Shown here: piece by piece, positions 5,489-6,861 of the stretch
How positions within the stretch are numbered: the first letter of the stretch is position 1
Layout of the letters: each line of letters starts with the position of its first letter
Source of the DNA: Myxococcales bacterium
GTDB lineage: Bacteria; Myxococcota; Polyangia; Fen-1088
NCBI GenBank assembly: GCA_003159055.1
Contig: PMLH01000142.1
Span: 1-6,861 of the forward strand
Direction: 5' to 3'
DNA length: 6,861 bases
Program-made: the position numbers and the translations under genes
Notes under the pieces: model-generated
The model's input: the letters and a program-made list of their open reading frames with translations, nothing else
Databases searched by the model: none
Told to the model about the DNA's origin: nothing

Positions 5489-6861
5489 CTACCTCCTCGC
5501 GGTACGGATGGACTTGTCGCCCTGCCACAGATTCACTTCGAGTGGCATCTGCCCCACGCGGTGGGTGGAACAGGAAAGGCAGGGGTCGTAGCAACGGATG
5601 GCGAACTCGACGCCGTCGAGCAACTCGGCATCGCTCTTGTCGAGGAGGAGCGTGGCGGCGTCTTTCAGGGTGGTGTTGATACTGGCGATGTTGTGCTGGG
5701 TGGCGACCACGAAGTTCGCTGTCTCGATGTACGCGTTGGCATCGACCTGGTAGTCGTGGATCAGCACGCCCCGCGGTGCCTCCACGTGGGCGATGGCTCG
5801 GCGGTTGAGCGGGCCCGGCGCGGTTCGCACCTCAGGCGACAGGATCGCCTGGTCCTGCAACATCGCCATGGCCTTTTCCGCGCAGTGGACGATCTCGATC
5901 AGGCGCGCCCAGTGGGCAGAGACCAAATGCCGCGACGGATTTCCACAGGCTGCTTTGAATTCGGCCAACGCGGCGTCGGCCAACGGGGTTCCGGTGGTTT
6001 GCGCACAATTAAGGCGTGCAAGCGGTCCCACACGATAGGGCTGCGTGACGCCGCTGGCATCTTTGAGCAAGACCTGCTTGCCATAGCTATGCGGCAGCGC
6101 TTCCTCGACCATGTGCTTGGCGTAGTCGGCCGCGGAAAATTCCAAAGCAACGCCACCGTCGGGCCGTCGTACCCGCAAGGTTCCATCGTAGAGATCCAGC
6201 GCGTTGCCTTGCACGGTGCCCATGTCGTTGGTTGCGAGCGGCAGGCGCGTGAGCAGGGTCTCGTCCTTGAGCAGCGCTTTCTTGCCGGCGTCGAGCACAA
6301 CCTTGGCCAGCGTCAGGGCTTCCGCGGCCAAGGCTTTCAAGGTCGTGTGGTGTTCCGCCGTGAGCGCGTACGACATGCCACCCGCCACCGCGGTCACTGG
6401 GTGCGTGCCGCGACCGCCGACGATTTCCACCATGGTTTGGCCGATGCTGCGCAAGCGAAGCGCTTTTTTCGCCAAATCAGGCGCGACTTCGAGCAAGCCC
6501 ATCAAATTGCGTTTGGCAACCGGACTCGACTGGCCGAGGAACAGATCCGGCCCCGCCAAGGCGAAGAAGTGAATGGCGTGCGAATGGATCATGCTGCCGC
6601 AATTCAGGATCTGCCGCAGCAGCAACGCGGCCTTGGGCGGCGGCGCCGAGAACATGGCATCCAAACACTTGGCGGCGACCAAATGGTGCGCATGGGGACA
6701 GGTTCCGCAAATCCGCGTTGTGATGGTGGGCATCAGCTCGGCCTGCATGCCCTGCACGAAGCGCTCGAAGCCGCGGAATTCCAGCACGTGCAGGGTCGCT
6801 GCCCCCACCTTGCCGTCGTCGCCGATGTCGATGTGAACCTTGGCGTGGCCTTCGATGCGCG
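5489..6861 (-). CDS. [NiFe]-hydrogenase catalytic large subunit, group 3-type (Mvh/Hox-like), 5' truncated
   Basis: The frame is open to the right edge; 456 codons are visible. The first visible residues, RIEGHAKVHIDIGDDGKV, are the conserved N-terminal signature of group 3 large subunits, so only a short leader is missing and a GTG at 6808 should not be taken as the start. The proximal motif RICGTCPHAHH (6686-6715) and the distal motif DPCLSCSTH (5561-5587) supply the four cysteines that hold the Ni-Fe(CN)2CO centre. GGRGTHPVTAVAGG and the GVLIHDYQVD region also fit group 3. The distal His is followed by 23 residues (RVGQMPLEVNL to the C-terminus), the extension expected to be cut off by the maturation protease. 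No Tat signal or membrane helix is seen; group 3 enzymes are cytoplasmic and couple H2 to NAD(P), F420 or heterodisulfide/ferredoxin. The 3c versus 3d subtype is unresolved. The small subunit is expected upstream, beyond the edge. Confidence 0.95.
   Translation of the reverse strand, partial: RIEGHAKVHIDIGDDGKVGAATLHVLEFRGFERFVQGMQAELMPTITTRICGTCPHAHHLVAAKCLDAMFSAPPPKAALLLRQILNCGSMIHSHAIHFFALAGPDLFLGQSSPVAKRNLMGLLEVAPDLAKKALRLRSIGQTMVEIVGGRGTHPVTAVAGGMSYALTAEHHTTLKALAAEALTLAKVVLDAGKKALLKDETLLTRLPLATNDMGTVQGNALDLYDGTLRVRRPDGGVALEFSAADYAKHMVEEALPHSYGKQVLLKDASGVTQPYRVGPLARLNCAQTTGTPLADAALAEFKAACGNPSRHLVSAHWARLIEIVHCAEKAMAMLQDQAILSPEVRTAPGPLNRRAIAHVEAPRGVLIHDYQVDANAYIETANFVVATQHNIASINTTLKDAATLLLDKSDAELLDGVEFAIRCYDPCLSCSTHRVGQMPLEVNLWQGDKSIRTARR
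5491..5497 (-). promoter_or_regulatory. Strong Shine-Dalgarno site overlapping the hydrogenase stop codon
   Basis: AGGAGGT lies 4 nt before the ATG at 5486, and its last base is the first base of the TAG that ends the hydrogenase large subunit. It decides the start of the ferredoxin fusion and makes tight translational coupling likely, consistent with matched production of the two proteins. Confidence 0.8.

Noticed and set aside
5487..5594. N-terminal extension of the ferredoxin fusion to a start near 5594
   Set aside because: It would overlap the hydrogenase distal-motif codons, and the added residues have no ferredoxin character. AGGAGGT precedes the ATG at 5486.
1..6861. CRISPR array, tRNA, rRNA, insertion sequence or integrase
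   Set aside because: No regularly spaced direct repeats, no tRNA-like cloverleaf, no transposase motifs and no target-site duplications were seen. All space except short gaps is coding.

Overview
The window is a GC-rich, densely coded piece of a Gram-negative bacterial chromosome. The lineage cannot be fixed from the sequence. High GC, an OmpA-type peptidoglycan-binding protein, Roadblock/LC7 (MglB-like) proteins and a GT39 mannosyltransferase together suggest Myxococcota or another deltaproteobacterial-type lineage, but this is inference.

Layout: two genes read rightward and five read leftward, converging near 1750-1830. Rightward are the 3' part of a PMT-family (GT39) protein O-mannosyltransferase, cut by the left edge, and an M52-type [NiFe]-hydrogenase maturation protease. 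The short convergent gap holds a copy of a 'CCACCGAGGCAC...' type dispersed-repeat sequence and a bulged hairpin. Leftward, read from the right edge in transcription order, are: a group 3-type [NiFe]-hydrogenase catalytic subunit (5' end beyond the window); a two-cluster ferredoxin fused to a C-terminal V4R-like domain; a free-standing Roadblock/LC7 protein; a membrane-anchored OmpA-like protein; and a membrane-anchored long coiled-coil protein ending in a second, divergent Roadblock-like domain. Gaps in this set are 2, 22 and 5 nt, followed by a 1-nt TGATG overlap, so it looks like one transcription unit.

How the genes may work together: the protease at 1207-1749 is the obvious candidate to trim the 23-residue tail after the DPCLSCSTH motif of the hydrogenase. 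The ferredoxin fusion may carry electrons to or from the hydrogenase, and its V4R-like domain may bind a small ligand. The last three genes carry no redox motifs. They look like a scaffold or polarity/regulatory module: a cytoplasmic Roadblock protein, a peptidoglycan-binding anchor and an inner-membrane coiled coil with a Roadblock-like tip. Linking a soluble-type hydrogenase to such an envelope-anchored module is the most unusual feature of the window. I know of no described system with this layout, though I could not search for one.
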